Source: Roseinatronobacter bogoriensis DSM 18756
Lineage (GTDB): Bacteria > Pseudomonadota > Alphaproteobacteria > Rhodobacterales > Rhodobacteraceae
Direction of reading: 5' to 3'
NCBI RefSeq assembly: GCF_004366635.1
Contig: NZ_SORN01000001.1
Location: 386,435 to 450,434 of the forward strand
Length of the DNA stretch: 64,000 nt
The notes under the pieces are model-generated. The model saw nothing but the letters and a program-made list of their open reading frames with translations. It was not told where the DNA came from and searched no databases. Both the position numbers and the translations under genes were made by a program. How positions within the stretch are numbered: position 1 is the first letter of the stretch; the number at the start of each line of letters is the position of its first letter. Below are positions 49,264 to 58,330 of the stretch, piece by piece.

Positions 49264-51180
49264 ATGGGTAAAGTCATTGGTATCGACCTTGGGACAACAA
49301 ACTCCTGCGTTGCCATCATGGATGGTAGCCAGCCCCGCGTGATCGAAAACGCCGAAGGCGCGCGTACAACGCCGTCGATCGTCGCTTTCACCGAAAACGA
49401 ACGCCTTGTCGGCCAGCCCGCCAAGCGACAGGCTGTCACCAACCCGACCAACACTGTCTTTGCGGTCAAGCGCCTGATCGGGCGCCGGCTGACCGATGCG
49501 GAGGTTGAAAAAGACAAGAACCTTGTCCCTTATGCAATCATTGACGGTGGCAATGGCGATGCCTGGGTCGAAGCACGCGGTGACAAATACAGCCCCAGCC
49601 AGATATCTGCCGTTATCCTTCAGAAAATGAAGGAAACTGCCGAAAGCTATCTGGGTGAGAAGGTCACTCAGGCCGTCATTACCGTGCCAGCCTATTTCAA
49701 CGACGCCCAGCGTCAGGCCACCAAGGATGCGGGCAAGATTGCCGGTCTGGAAGTGCTGCGCATCATCAACGAACCGACAGCGGCCGCGCTGGCCTATGGT
49801 CTGGACAAGAAAGAAAGCCGCACGATTGCGGTCTATGACCTTGGCGGTGGGACATTCGACATCACCATTCTGGAGATCGACGATGGCCTGTTCGAAGTGA
49901 AATCGACGAACGGCGACACCTTCCTCGGTGGCGAAGATTTCGACATGCGGATCGTCAATTACCTTGCTGCCGAATTCAAGAAAGAGAATGGCGTTGACCT
50001 GACTGCTGACAAGATGGCGCTTCAGCGCCTGAAGGAAGCAGCGGAAAAGGCCAAGATCGAGCTGTCCTCTTCCAGCCAAACCGAGATCAACCAGCCCTTC
50101 ATCAGCATGGACAAGAATACAGGCCAGCCCCTGCACCTTGTCATGAAGCTGACACGCGCCAAGCTGGAATCGCTTGTCGGTGACCTTATCAAGAACTCGC
50201 TCAAGCCCTGTGCGGCTGCATTGAAGGATGCTGGCCTGTCCAAAGGCGATATTGACGAGGTCATTCTTGTCGGCGGTATGACGCGTATGCCCAAGGTGAT
50301 TGAGGAAGTGACCAGCTTCTTCGGCAAGGAACCCCATAAAGGCGTGAACCCCGATGAGGTTGTCGCAATGGGCGCCGCGATTCAGGCCGGTGTTCTGCAA
50401 GGGGATGTCAAGGATGTTGTCCTGCTGGACGTCACACCGCTGTCACTGGGGATCGAGACGCTGGGCGGTGTTTTCACCCGCCTGATCGACCGCAACACCA
50501 CTATCCCGACAAAGAAATCGCAGGTGTTCAGCACGGCTGAAGACAATCAGAACGCCGTGACCATCCGCGTTTTCCAGGGCGAGCGTGAAATGGCGTCTGA
50601 CAACAAGATGCTGGGTCAGTTCAACCTCGAAGATATTCCACCTGCTCCGCGTGGTATGCCGCAGATCGAAGTAACCTTTGACATCGACGCGAACGGTATC
50701 GTGAATGTCTCTGCGCGTGACAAGGGTACAGGCAAGGAACAGAAGATCACCATTCAGGCCTCGGGTGGCTTGTCTGATGATGATATCGAAAAAATGGTGC
50801 AGGATGCCGAAGCCAATGCCGAAGCAGACAAGGCGCGGCGCGAACTGGTCGAAGCGCGGAACCAGGCAGAAAGCCTGATCCATTCGACCGAGAAAGCCGT
50901 CGAAGAGCACAAGGACAAGGTTGACCCGACAACAGTAGAGGCGATCGAGCTTTCGATTGCCGCGCTGAAAGATACCTTGGAAGGCGAGGATGCAGGCAAG
51001 ATCAAGTCCGGCATCCAGAATGTGACCGAAGCATCCATGAAGCTGGGTGAGGCGATCTACAAGGCACAGACTGAGGCTGCTGATGCAGGCGATGTCGGTG
51101 GCGACGATGAACCGCGCAGCGTGGATGATGATATTGTCGATGCCGATTTCGAGGATATCGGCGAAGACAAGCGCAAATAA
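49264..51180 (+). CDS. dnaK: Chaperone protein DnaK (Hsp70)
   Basis: A 638-residue Hsp70. The ATPase domain starts VIGIDLGTTNSCVAIMDG; VPAYFNDAQRQATKDAG, VYDLGGGTFDITILEI and VILVGGMTRMPKV are the signature motifs. The substrate domain has LLDVTPLSLGIETLGGVFTR, and the helical lid follows. The tail is acidic and ends VDADFEDIGEDKRK, like the EEVKD-type tails of proteobacterial DnaK. It refolds proteins with DnaJ and GrpE; dnaJ follows after a strong hairpin. Confidence 0.98.
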   Translation: MGKVIGIDLGTTNSCVAIMDGSQPRVIENAEGARTTPSIVAFTENERLVGQPAKRQAVTNPTNTVFAVKRLIGRRLTDAEVEKDKNLVPYAIIDGGNGDAWVEARGDKYSPSQISAVILQKMKETAESYLGEKVTQAVITVPAYFNDAQRQATKDAGKIAGLEVLRIINEPTAAALAYGLDKKESRTIAVYDLGGGTFDITILEIDDGLFEVKSTNGDTFLGGEDFDMRIVNYLAAEFKKENGVDLTADKMALQRLKEAAEKAKIELSSSSQTEINQPFISMDKNTGQPLHLVMKLTRAKLESLVGDLIKNSLKPCAAALKDAGLSKGDIDEVILVGGMTRMPKVIEEVTSFFGKEPHKGVNPDEVVAMGAAIQAGVLQGDVKDVVLLDVTPLSLGIETLGGVFTRLIDRNTTIPTKKSQVFSTAEDNQNAVTIRVFQGEREMASDNKMLGQFNLEDIPPAPRGMPQIEVTFDIDANGIVNVSARDKGTGKEQKITIQASGGLSDDDIEKMVQDAEANAEADKARRELVEARNQAESLIHSTEKAVEEHKDKVDPTTVEAIELSIAALKDTLEGEDAGKIKSGIQNVTEASMKLGEAIYKAQTEAADAGDVGGDDEPRSVDDDIVDADFEDIGEDKRK

Positions 51181-51197
51181 GCTTGCGATGCTGTAAT

Positions 51198-51239
51198 GGC
51201 CGACCGGCCTGACACCGTCAGGCCGGTCGGCCCCTTTTG
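51198..51239 (+). terminator. Strong hairpin between dnaK and dnaJ
   Basis: A 16-bp perfect stem (51198-51213 with 51217-51232; core CGACCGGCCTGAC) closes a three-base loop and is followed by CCTTTT. It lies 17 bp after the dnaK stop and overlaps the region just before dnaJ. It probably terminates most transcripts so that DnaK is made in excess of DnaJ. Confidence 0.85.
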
Positions 51240-51251
51240 GGAAAGAACAAC

Positions 51252-52412
51252 ATGGCAAAACGCGACTTCTACGACGTGCTCGGGGTCAGCCGCTCGGCTT
51301 CGGCTGAAGAGTTGAAGAAAGCCTATCGCAAAAAGGCGAAAGAGCTGCACCCTGACCGCAACTCTGACAACCCGGACGCCGAAGCACAGTTCAAGGAAGT
51401 AAACGAAGCCTATGACGCGCTGAAAGACCCTGACCGCAAGGCCGCCTATGACCGTTTTGGCCATGCTGCGTTTGATGGTGGGATGGGTGCCGCTGGCGCA
51501 CGCGGCGCACGGCCCGGCGGTGGTTTTGGCGGCAATGCTGATTTTGCCAGCGCATTCTCAGACGTGTTCGAAGACCTGTTCGGCGATTTTGTCGGGGGCG
51601 GGCGTGGTGGGCCAAGGTCGCGCGCCAGCCGTGGGTCTGACCTGCGCTACAATATGCGGATCAATCTGGAAGAAGCCTATTCAGGCACCAAGAAAACGAT
51701 CCGGGTGCCGCGGTTGTCAGCCTGCGATTCGTGCAATGGAACTGGCGCCGAAGGCGGGGCCGAACCCGTGACCTGTCCCACCTGTTCAGGCATGGGGAAA
51801 GTCCGTGCGCAGCAAGGTTTCTTCACCGTTGAGCGCGGTTGCCCGACCTGCGGTGGTTCTGGCCAGATCGTCAAGAACCCGTGCAAGGCTTGCGCAGGGG
51901 CCGGGCGGGTCGAGAAGGAAGCCAGCCTGTCGGTGAATATTCCCGCAGGGGTCGAAACCGGAACACGCATTCGCCTGTCTGGTGAAGGCGAGGCGGGTTT
52001 GCGCGGTGGGACACCGGGTGATCTGTATATCTTCGTGAATGTTGCAGAGCATCAGATCTTCAAGCGCGACGATGTCAATCTGTATTGCCGTGTGCCTGTC
52101 AGCATGGCCCGCGCCGCATTGGGGGGCGAGGTCGAGGTGCCAACCATCGACGGCGGGCGGTCACGGGTGAAAGTGCCTGTCGGCAGCCAGTCTGGTCGGC
52201 AGATGCGCCTGCGCGGAAAAGGAATGCCAGCCCTTCGCGGCGGCGCGCATGGGGATATGCTGATCGAACTGGCCGTTGAAACACCGGTAAACCTGACCGC
52301 GCGGCAAAAAGAGCTGTTGGAAGAGTTCGAGAAACTCAGCGCGGAAAACAACCCTGAAAGCAGCGGGTTCTTTGACAAGGTCAAGGGTTTCTGGGACGGG
52401 ATGAAAAGCTGA
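51252..52412 (+). CDS. dnaJ: Chaperone protein DnaJ (Hsp40)
   Basis: A 386-residue type I J-protein. The J-domain has KRDFYDVLGVSRSASAEELK and the HPD tripeptide in ELHPDRNSDNPD. A Gly/Phe-rich linker precedes four CxxCxGxG zinc repeats (CDSCNGTG, CPTCSGMG, CPTCGGSG, CKACAGAG). The C-terminal domain follows. It stimulates DnaK ATPase and delivers substrates. ATG 51252 precedes the J-domain directly; the open frame starts 15 bases earlier within the hairpin tail. The stop is immediately adjacent to the convergent lipoprotein gene. Confidence 0.97.
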   Translation: MAKRDFYDVLGVSRSASAEELKKAYRKKAKELHPDRNSDNPDAEAQFKEVNEAYDALKDPDRKAAYDRFGHAAFDGGMGAAGARGARPGGGFGGNADFASAFSDVFEDLFGDFVGGGRGGPRSRASRGSDLRYNMRINLEEAYSGTKKTIRVPRLSACDSCNGTGAEGGAEPVTCPTCSGMGKVRAQQGFFTVERGCPTCGGSGQIVKNPCKACAGAGRVEKEASLSVNIPAGVETGTRIRLSGEGEAGLRGGTPGDLYIFVNVAEHQIFKRDDVNLYCRVPVSMARAALGGEVEVPTIDGGRSRVKVPVGSQSGRQMRLRGKGMPALRGGAHGDMLIELAVETPVNLTARQKELLEEFEKLSAENNPESSGFFDKVKGFWDGMKS

Positions 52413-52754
52413 TCAGATACGGCAGGCCCGCGCAGCGCGGGCCTCGATTGTGCTGCGCTGACGCATCAATCTGTTCAGGCGCGCGGTATCTGACGCATGA
52501 ACTCCGGGCAGCACTGTAGAACAGGCAATCTGATCACCTGAAACCGTGACGCAATGATAGGTATTGTATCCGCGCGATGCGAGCGGCGTTGTGAACCCGG
52601 CGGCGCCCTGCATCCTCGCGGCCTCGATCCGGGAATCGTGGACCCGCAAGGCGTGGCTGGCCTGCTGGCAGTCCTGAGCAGAGTTTCCGCGATTAAAAAA
52701 TTCGGCGCATCCCATCAGCAGCGTCGATGAAAAAATCAGAAAAATTACCCGCAT
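52413..52754 (-). CDS. Small lipoprotein, unknown function
   Basis: 113 residues. The signal sequence MRVIFLIFSSTLLMGC ends in a lipobox with Cys16. The mature part has AEFFNRGNSAQDCQQASHAL and three further cysteines (YHCVTV, IACSTV, ARACRI), which could form disulfides in the periplasm. ATG 52754 follows a GGAG; the open frame upstream of it is not protein-like. I do not recognise a family. It is convergent with dnaJ with no gap. Confidence 0.7.
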   Translation of the reverse strand: MRVIFLIFSSTLLMGCAEFFNRGNSAQDCQQASHALRVHDSRIEAARMQGAAGFTTPLASRGYNTYHCVTVSGDQIACSTVLPGVHASDTARLNRLMRQRSTIEARAARACRI

Positions 52755-52977
52755 GGCCCACTCCGTCCCTTTTGCAAGGTTATGTGCTTTTGTATTGCGG
52801 GCGCAGCTTCGCCTGTCTTGATACGCCCAGTTATAATGTGGCCTGATAAAAAATGATGTTTCGACGCACAGGTCTGTGCGTCGAAATTTGTTTTGGCTGA
52901 TTCGCTCTCGCCGAGGGATCACAGTGGCCCAAGTTACCCGCTTGGCCAGTTATCCTGCTGGCTTTGATCCGATCAGA

Positions 52978-53274
52978 TCAGTTACCCTTGCGGCAAGGGG
53001 CTGGGCGCATCACATAATGCCCGGGACGCACAAGGTGCTTTTTCTCTTCATAGATCGCAGGGTAATGCATGCGATATACCTGCTCGACACCCTTGCCATT
53101 GCGGTACTCAAGAGTGGTTTTTGCAGCCTTGACCATGTGCTTTGTGGTCCGGTATTCCGGGGCCACGTAGACTTTGTCAAAGCATTCGACCACGTGTCCT
53201 TTCCATGCCGCCGCCGGTGTCGCTATGAACGGCGCCAATGCCAAGGCAAGTGCCGGGAGTGCGATTTTCTTCAT
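52978..53274 (-). CDS. Small secreted protein, unknown function
   Basis: 98 residues. A Sec signal peptide (MKKIALPALALALAPFIATP, cleavage near AAA) is followed by a basic mature domain rich in Lys, Tyr and His, with a Cys in HVVECFDKVYVAP and another in RPAPCRKGN. The start at 53274 is well supported by TTGGAGG upstream. The signal peptide starts MKKIAL like that of the 66-residue protein at 13589, but the mature parts are unrelated. No family recognised. Possibly forms one disulfide in the periplasm. Confidence 0.72.
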   Translation of the reverse strand: MKKIALPALALALAPFIATPAAAWKGHVVECFDKVYVAPEYRTTKHMVKAAKTTLEYRNGKGVEQVYRMHYPAIYEEKKHLVRPGHYVMRPAPCRKGN

Positions 53275-53476
53275 TTTAGTCCTCCAAGTGAATAAAGTCT
53301 TGTTAAGTTTCTTACTGCTCAAATGCCTCCAACAAGTGCGCGGAAACTTGCTTGTTCACAAGATGATGCCACACTTGTGAAAATGCTAGCATCAGATATT
53401 TAATCTTGCAACAAGCCTGTAAGCAAAAACATGATAGTTAATATTATGTTAGGAAATGGCCGCGTATTGTTGTGCC

Positions 53477-54250
53477 ATGTCCAGTCCCGATCGCGCCCTG
53501 TCAGATGTGAACATGCCCCTTTTTGCGCAGGGCACGGTCAATGCGCCCGGTGCTCACAAGGTAAGCCCGGGCAAGGTGCCATCCTACATGAAGGATCATC
53601 GGCAACGCCTGAGAGAGCGGTTCGACGCAGGTGGCGCGGCTGCGATGCCTGATTATGAATTGCTTGAAATGATCTTGTTTCGTCCGCTGCATCGACAAGA
53701 TGTCAAACCGCTGGCGCGGCGATTGATTGATGCTTTCGGCGACCTGAGCGCTGTCCTTGCGGCCCCGCCTGCGCGGCTGCGCGCGGTTGACGGCGTGGGG
53801 GCGGCCGTCATCACGGAGTTCAAGCTGATTGAAGCATGCGCACAGCGCATGGCGCGTGCAAAAGTGCTGAACCGCCCCGTGCTTTCAAGCTGGTCCGCCT
53901 TGCTGGATTATTGCCACACGGCCATGTCACACCGCGAAACCGAACAGTTCAGGGTCTTGTTTCTAGACAGAAAAAACGTTCTGGTCGCAGATGAAGCGCA
54001 GGCAGAAGGAACCGTTGATCATGTGCCGGTTTACCCGCGTGAGATCATGCGCCGGGCGCTGGAATTGAACGCCTCCGCGCTTATTCTCGTGCACAACCAT
54101 CCCTCTGGTGACCCTACCCCATCGGAGGCTGACATCATCATGACACAGGCCATTCGGACGGCCGCAGAGGCGCTTTCGATCACTTTGCACGATCACATCG
54201 TCATCGGCAGGTCTTGTGAGTTGAGCTTTCGCAGTGAGGGCCTGCTGTAA
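53477..54250 (+). CDS. radC: RadC family JAB-domain protein
   Basis: A 257-residue protein. The N-terminal helix-hairpin-helix-like part has HRQRLRERFDAGGAAAMPDY and LRAVDGVGAAVITEFKLIEA. The C-terminal JAB metalloprotease-like domain has FLDRKNVLVADEAQAEGTVD, VPVYPREIMRRALELNASAL and the metal motif LVHNHPSGDPTPSEADIIMT with HDHIVIG. RadC proteins are not, as once thought, true repair factors; the role is open. ATG 53477 was chosen as the start nearest the conserved part with an in-frame Met. It is convergent with the envelope-protein gene at 54255. Confidence 0.9.
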   Translation: MSSPDRALSDVNMPLFAQGTVNAPGAHKVSPGKVPSYMKDHRQRLRERFDAGGAAAMPDYELLEMILFRPLHRQDVKPLARRLIDAFGDLSAVLAAPPARLRAVDGVGAAVITEFKLIEACAQRMARAKVLNRPVLSSWSALLDYCHTAMSHRETEQFRVLFLDRKNVLVADEAQAEGTVDHVPVYPREIMRRALELNASALILVHNHPSGDPTPSEADIIMTQAIRTAAEALSITLHDHIVIGRSCELSFRSEGLL

Positions 54251-54254
54251 CCCG

Positions 54255-55304
54255 TCAATCCCGCAGTTGTTCGGGGATCAGCGATGAGTTCAGCATGGTG
54301 TCCGATTGCTCGTGCCCAAGGTCGATTTCCATGATCGCCAGTCCGGCATCTGTCGGGCAATCTGCGACAGCGAAAGTGACTTCTTTCAATGTGCCGAGGC
54401 CGTCTGTGCGGTTATCTGCAAGGAACGCCGTGAACTCCTGCCCGCATTGCTGTTCATTGAATTGAAACTCTATCTCAAGCCGGCTGTTTTCAACAAAGGT
54501 CGCTGGGACCGAATAGATTTCTGCAACCATCGGTTCTGGGCCACCTGATTCCCCAAGTGAAATCAGAAATGATTCTTCCAGATTGGGGTCAAACGGCCTC
54601 AAGGCATGAACATGGCCGTTCTCGCCATGGCTGGCACCGTCATGATAGGCGTGCAAAGCGAAACTGGCCTCGCCGCTCCATTGCAGGGCGACCCGCACAT
54701 GGTCGTCAGCCTCTGGCACTGAGGCGGCAGCTTGAAGGTAAATGTCTTCGGCCAGAAACACGTCTATCTTCGCTTCTGTTGCCAGTGCCGGAACATATGC
54801 TGAAAAGCGACCCTCTTCATCGGTGGATGCGCTGAACGCCAGATCATTGTGACTGATGACCAGACGCTCATTAGGGTGACATGGTGCATCGAGCGACAGT
54901 TCGATCAGCGCGTCAACCATCGGGGCCGCGCTGAGGGTCGGGCTGCACCCTTCTTCAGCAGTCGCGATGGCGCTTTTCTCGCGCGCATCTTCTGATGTTG
55001 ATTGCGAAACCTGCATGATGTTGGTGACGGTTGGTCCTGCATTTCGAGAGGGTTGGGCCGGGCCTTCCGCGCCCTCAACCAAGACCGTCAGGTCCACCCG
55101 TTCTGCAGTTTCACCCAAGTTCAGCTTGGCGCTACCACCGACAAGGCTTGCACCCATCACTTTTGTAGGCTGCGCTTGCAGTTGGGCAAAATCGACATGC
55201 CCTTCCGGTTTGGAATTCCCGGAGAGTTGGTTAACGGCAAAAATCGAAGCCGAGATACCGGTGCAAAGAATTGCAACACCCCGGAGAATAATTTTCTTGT
55301 CCAT
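54255..55304 (-). CDS. Uncharacterised envelope protein beside secA
   Basis: 349 residues. A hydrophobic N-terminal segment (ILRGVAILCTGISASIFAVN) is followed by a Ser/Ala/Glu-rich linker. An Ig/carboxypeptidase-regulatory-like stretch lies in the middle (HNDLAFSASTDEEGRFSAYV with VALQWSGEASFALHAYHDGA), and the C-terminal part has two cysteine pairs. The sequence suggests a periplasmic or cell-surface beta-rich protein anchored by its N-terminus. ATG 55304 is the start; GTG 55307 is directly upstream. I have seen similar proteins beside secA in related bacteria but know no function. Confidence 0.65.
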   Translation of the reverse strand: MDKKIILRGVAILCTGISASIFAVNQLSGNSKPEGHVDFAQLQAQPTKVMGASLVGGSAKLNLGETAERVDLTVLVEGAEGPAQPSRNAGPTVTNIMQVSQSTSEDAREKSAIATAEEGCSPTLSAAPMVDALIELSLDAPCHPNERLVISHNDLAFSASTDEEGRFSAYVPALATEAKIDVFLAEDIYLQAAASVPEADDHVRVALQWSGEASFALHAYHDGASHGENGHVHALRPFDPNLEESFLISLGESGGPEPMVAEIYSVPATFVENSRLEIEFQFNEQQCGQEFTAFLADNRTDGLGTLKEVTFAVADCPTDAGLAIMEIDLGHEQSDTMLNSSLIPEQLRD

Positions 55305-55416
55305 CACGACACCCGTTTGCTGTTCTCGTTAAGAGATAAGCATCGATTCGGGCATCAATGCGGCGCAAATCGGTCACTTTCGCAGGATTTGAAACAAACT
55401 CTCTGCGACTGGCCGA

Positions 55417-58107
55417 TTACAAGACGCTGCCGTGACAATGCTTGAACTTCTTGCCCGAACCGCAGGGGCAGGGGTCATTGCGTCCCGGATTGCCCCATGT
55501 GGCGGGGTCCGTTTCATCGAAACCCTCGACCAGCGGCGCAGGCGACTGCCCGTCGTTTTCCTGCGCGACATTCAGGCTTTGCTGTTGCAGGGCAAGCTGC
55601 TGCATCATGGCTTTTTGCTCTTCCTCGCTTAGCGGGCGAATGCGCGACAGGTAGCGTGTCACGTCCTCGCGCAGCGAATTAAGCATCTTCTCAAACAGCA
55701 GGAACCCTTCTGCCTTGTATTCGTTCAGCGGGTCTTTCTGGGCATACCCGCGAAAACGAACGGCAGAGCGCAGGTGATCCAGCGTAAGCAGATGTTCGCG
55801 CCACTTGCGGTCGATCGTTTCCAGCAAGACCTGCTTTTCCAGATTGCGCAGGGTTTCTTCGCCGAACAATCCCTGCTTCTCTTCCATCAGGGCGTCAGAG
55901 GCCTCGATCAAACGTTCGCGCACGACATCCTGATCCACGCCATCTTCTTCGCCCCATTCGGGCGCGGGCACGTCCAGCCCAAGCTTTTCGCGCACCTGTT
56001 CGCGCAGCCCTTCCATGTCCCACTGTTCTGCATAGGATTTTGCAGGCATGTATTCGTCAATCAGGTCGTCAATCACCTGATGGCGCATGTCATCCACGAT
56101 CTCTGACAGATCGTCCGCTTCCATGATCTCCAAGCGCTGTTCAAAGATCACGCGGCGCTGATCGTTCATGACATTGTCATATTTCAGCAATTCCTTGCGA
56201 ATGTCGAAATTGCGTGCCTCGACCTTGCCCTGTGCCTTTTCCAGCGACTTGTTCACCCAAGGGTGCACAATCGCCTCGCCTTCTTTCATGCCAAGCGTGG
56301 ACAGGACCTTTTCCAGCCGTTCCGATCCAAAAATACGCATCAGGTCATCTTCCAGTGACAGGAAGAAGACCGAGCGCCCGGGGTCGCCCTGACGGCCCGA
56401 ACGTCCGCGTAACTGGTTGTCGATCCGGCGGCTTTCGTGGCGTTCTGTCGCCAGAACAAACAGCCCGCCTGCCGCCAGAACCTTCTGCTTTTCGTCCGCA
56501 ACCTCATTCTCAATGCGGCTGCGCACTTCGCTTGGGTCGGCGTCAGGGTCTGCGGCCAGTGCCTGTAGCACGCGCATTTCCACATTGCCGCCAAGCTGAA
56601 TATCGGTGCCGCGCCCTGCCATATTTGTCGCAATGGTTACGGCCCCAAGGCGGCCCGCATCTGCAACGATCTGCGCTTCCTGCTCATGCTGGCGCGCATT
56701 CAGGACATTATGCGAAATTCCGGCCTTCTTCAGCATGGCCGCCAGCTCTTCGGATTTCTCGATCGAGGTGGTGCCGACAAGAATCGGCTGCCCTTTGGCA
56801 TTCGCCTCGCGGATTTCTTCCAACACCCCGTCCAGTTTTTCGGCAGCCGTGCGGTACACCTGATCGTGTTCGTCCAGGCGTGCGATTGGCAGATTGGTCG
56901 GTATTTCAACCACGCCAAGATTATAGATTTCGCGGAATTCATCCGCTTCGGTCGAGGCCGTCCCGGTCATCCCGCCCAGTTTTTTATACAGCCGGAAGTA
57001 ATTCTGGAATGTAACAGAGGCATAGGTCACATTCTCAGGCTGGATCGCGACACCTTCCTTCGCCTCGATGGCCTGGTGCAGGCCTTCGGACAGGCGCCGC
57101 CCAACCATCATGCGGCCGGTGAATTCGTCGATCAAGACCACCTGCCCGTCGCGGACGATGTAATTCTGGTCCTTGTGGAACAGTTTATGCGCGCGTAGCC
57201 CCTGGTTGACATGATGCACCAGCGAAGTGGATTCGGGGTCATAGAGGGACTGCTCCGGCGGCAGAAAACCCGCCTCATGCAGTTTCGCCTCGATGAATTC
57301 GTTGCCCTCATCGGTCAGGGTGGCATTACGGATTTTTTCGTCAATGGTGAAATGCTCGGGCTGAAGTGACGGAATCAGGCCATTTACTTTCACATACAGG
57401 TCTGACTTGTCCTCAGCAGGGCCAGAGATGATCAGCGGCGTCCGTGCCTCGTCGATCAGGATCGAGTCGACTTCATCCACGATGGCAAAGAAATGGCCGC
57501 GCTGGTTCATTTCCTCGCGGCGCAGGCGCATGTTGTCGCGCAGATAGTCAAAGCCCAGCTCGTTATTCGTGGCATAGGTGACATCCGCGGCATAGGCCTC
57601 TTTCTTCTCGGCATCGGGTTGCTGCGAATAGACAACACCACAGCGCATGCCCAGCCGCGCAAAGACCTTGCCCATCCATTCCGAGTCGCGCTTGGCCAGA
57701 TAGTCGTTCACCGTCACGATATGAACGCCTTTGCCTGTCAGCGCGTTCAGATAGGCGGGCAATGTGGCCACCAGCGTCTTGCCTTCACCTGTCTTCATCT
57801 CAGCGATATTGCCACGATGCAGGAAAATGCCGCCGATTAGCTGAACGTCAAAGGCGCGCAGGCCAAGCGCGCGGCGCGCCCCTTCGCGGCAATTGGCAAA
57901 AGCTTCGGGCAGCACGGCATCCAGCGTTTCGCCGTCTGCCACACGTTTTCTCAACTCTTCGGTTTTGGCGACAAGCTCCGCATCCGACATTGCCTGAAAG
58001 TCGGGCTCCAGTGCGTTGATCTGCGCGACCAGCGGGCGCACCGTCTTGACCTTGCGGTCATTTGACGTGCCAAAAACCTTCTTCGTGATCGCTCCAAGAC
58101 CCAGCAT
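55417..58107 (-). CDS. secA: Preprotein translocase ATPase SecA
   Basis: An 896-residue motor of Sec export. Walker A is EMKTGEGKTLVATLPAYLNA, Walker B VDEVDSILIDEARTPLIISG, and motifs MTGTASTEADEF, ATNMAGRGTDIQLGGNVEM and ESRRIDNQLRGRSGRQGDPG are all present. The C-terminal zinc/SecB site is NDPCPCGSGKKFKHCHG. Length is normal for alphaproteobacteria. It pushes unfolded precursors through SecYEG at the inner membrane. It is divergent from the parvulin gene with 223 bp between. Confidence 0.98.
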   Translation of the reverse strand: MLGLGAITKKVFGTSNDRKVKTVRPLVAQINALEPDFQAMSDAELVAKTEELRKRVADGETLDAVLPEAFANCREGARRALGLRAFDVQLIGGIFLHRGNIAEMKTGEGKTLVATLPAYLNALTGKGVHIVTVNDYLAKRDSEWMGKVFARLGMRCGVVYSQQPDAEKKEAYAADVTYATNNELGFDYLRDNMRLRREEMNQRGHFFAIVDEVDSILIDEARTPLIISGPAEDKSDLYVKVNGLIPSLQPEHFTIDEKIRNATLTDEGNEFIEAKLHEAGFLPPEQSLYDPESTSLVHHVNQGLRAHKLFHKDQNYIVRDGQVVLIDEFTGRMMVGRRLSEGLHQAIEAKEGVAIQPENVTYASVTFQNYFRLYKKLGGMTGTASTEADEFREIYNLGVVEIPTNLPIARLDEHDQVYRTAAEKLDGVLEEIREANAKGQPILVGTTSIEKSEELAAMLKKAGISHNVLNARQHEQEAQIVADAGRLGAVTIATNMAGRGTDIQLGGNVEMRVLQALAADPDADPSEVRSRIENEVADEKQKVLAAGGLFVLATERHESRRIDNQLRGRSGRQGDPGRSVFFLSLEDDLMRIFGSERLEKVLSTLGMKEGEAIVHPWVNKSLEKAQGKVEARNFDIRKELLKYDNVMNDQRRVIFEQRLEIMEADDLSEIVDDMRHQVIDDLIDEYMPAKSYAEQWDMEGLREQVREKLGLDVPAPEWGEEDGVDQDVVRERLIEASDALMEEKQGLFGEETLRNLEKQVLLETIDRKWREHLLTLDHLRSAVRFRGYAQKDPLNEYKAEGFLLFEKMLNSLREDVTRYLSRIRPLSEEEQKAMMQQLALQQQSLNVAQENDGQSPAPLVEGFDETDPATWGNPGRNDPCPCGSGKKFKHCHGSVL

Positions 58108-58330
58108 ACGCCCTCTGCCTTTTTAATATCCAAAAGCGGTCAGATGCCCTGCCGCTAACCATTTCGTCATGGTCTGTCACCCGCGCCGGGGTTGTCGGCA
58201 CGCGCAGGCTTCCATAGAAGGGCAGGTGAACCGCACGGCCCCCAAGCAGGCAGACCTTCCTGCGATGTAATGGGCGGCCCCAAAAGTGTCAACGATGCGC
58301 GCCCACCGCGCCCTGCAAGGAGATGTAAAT

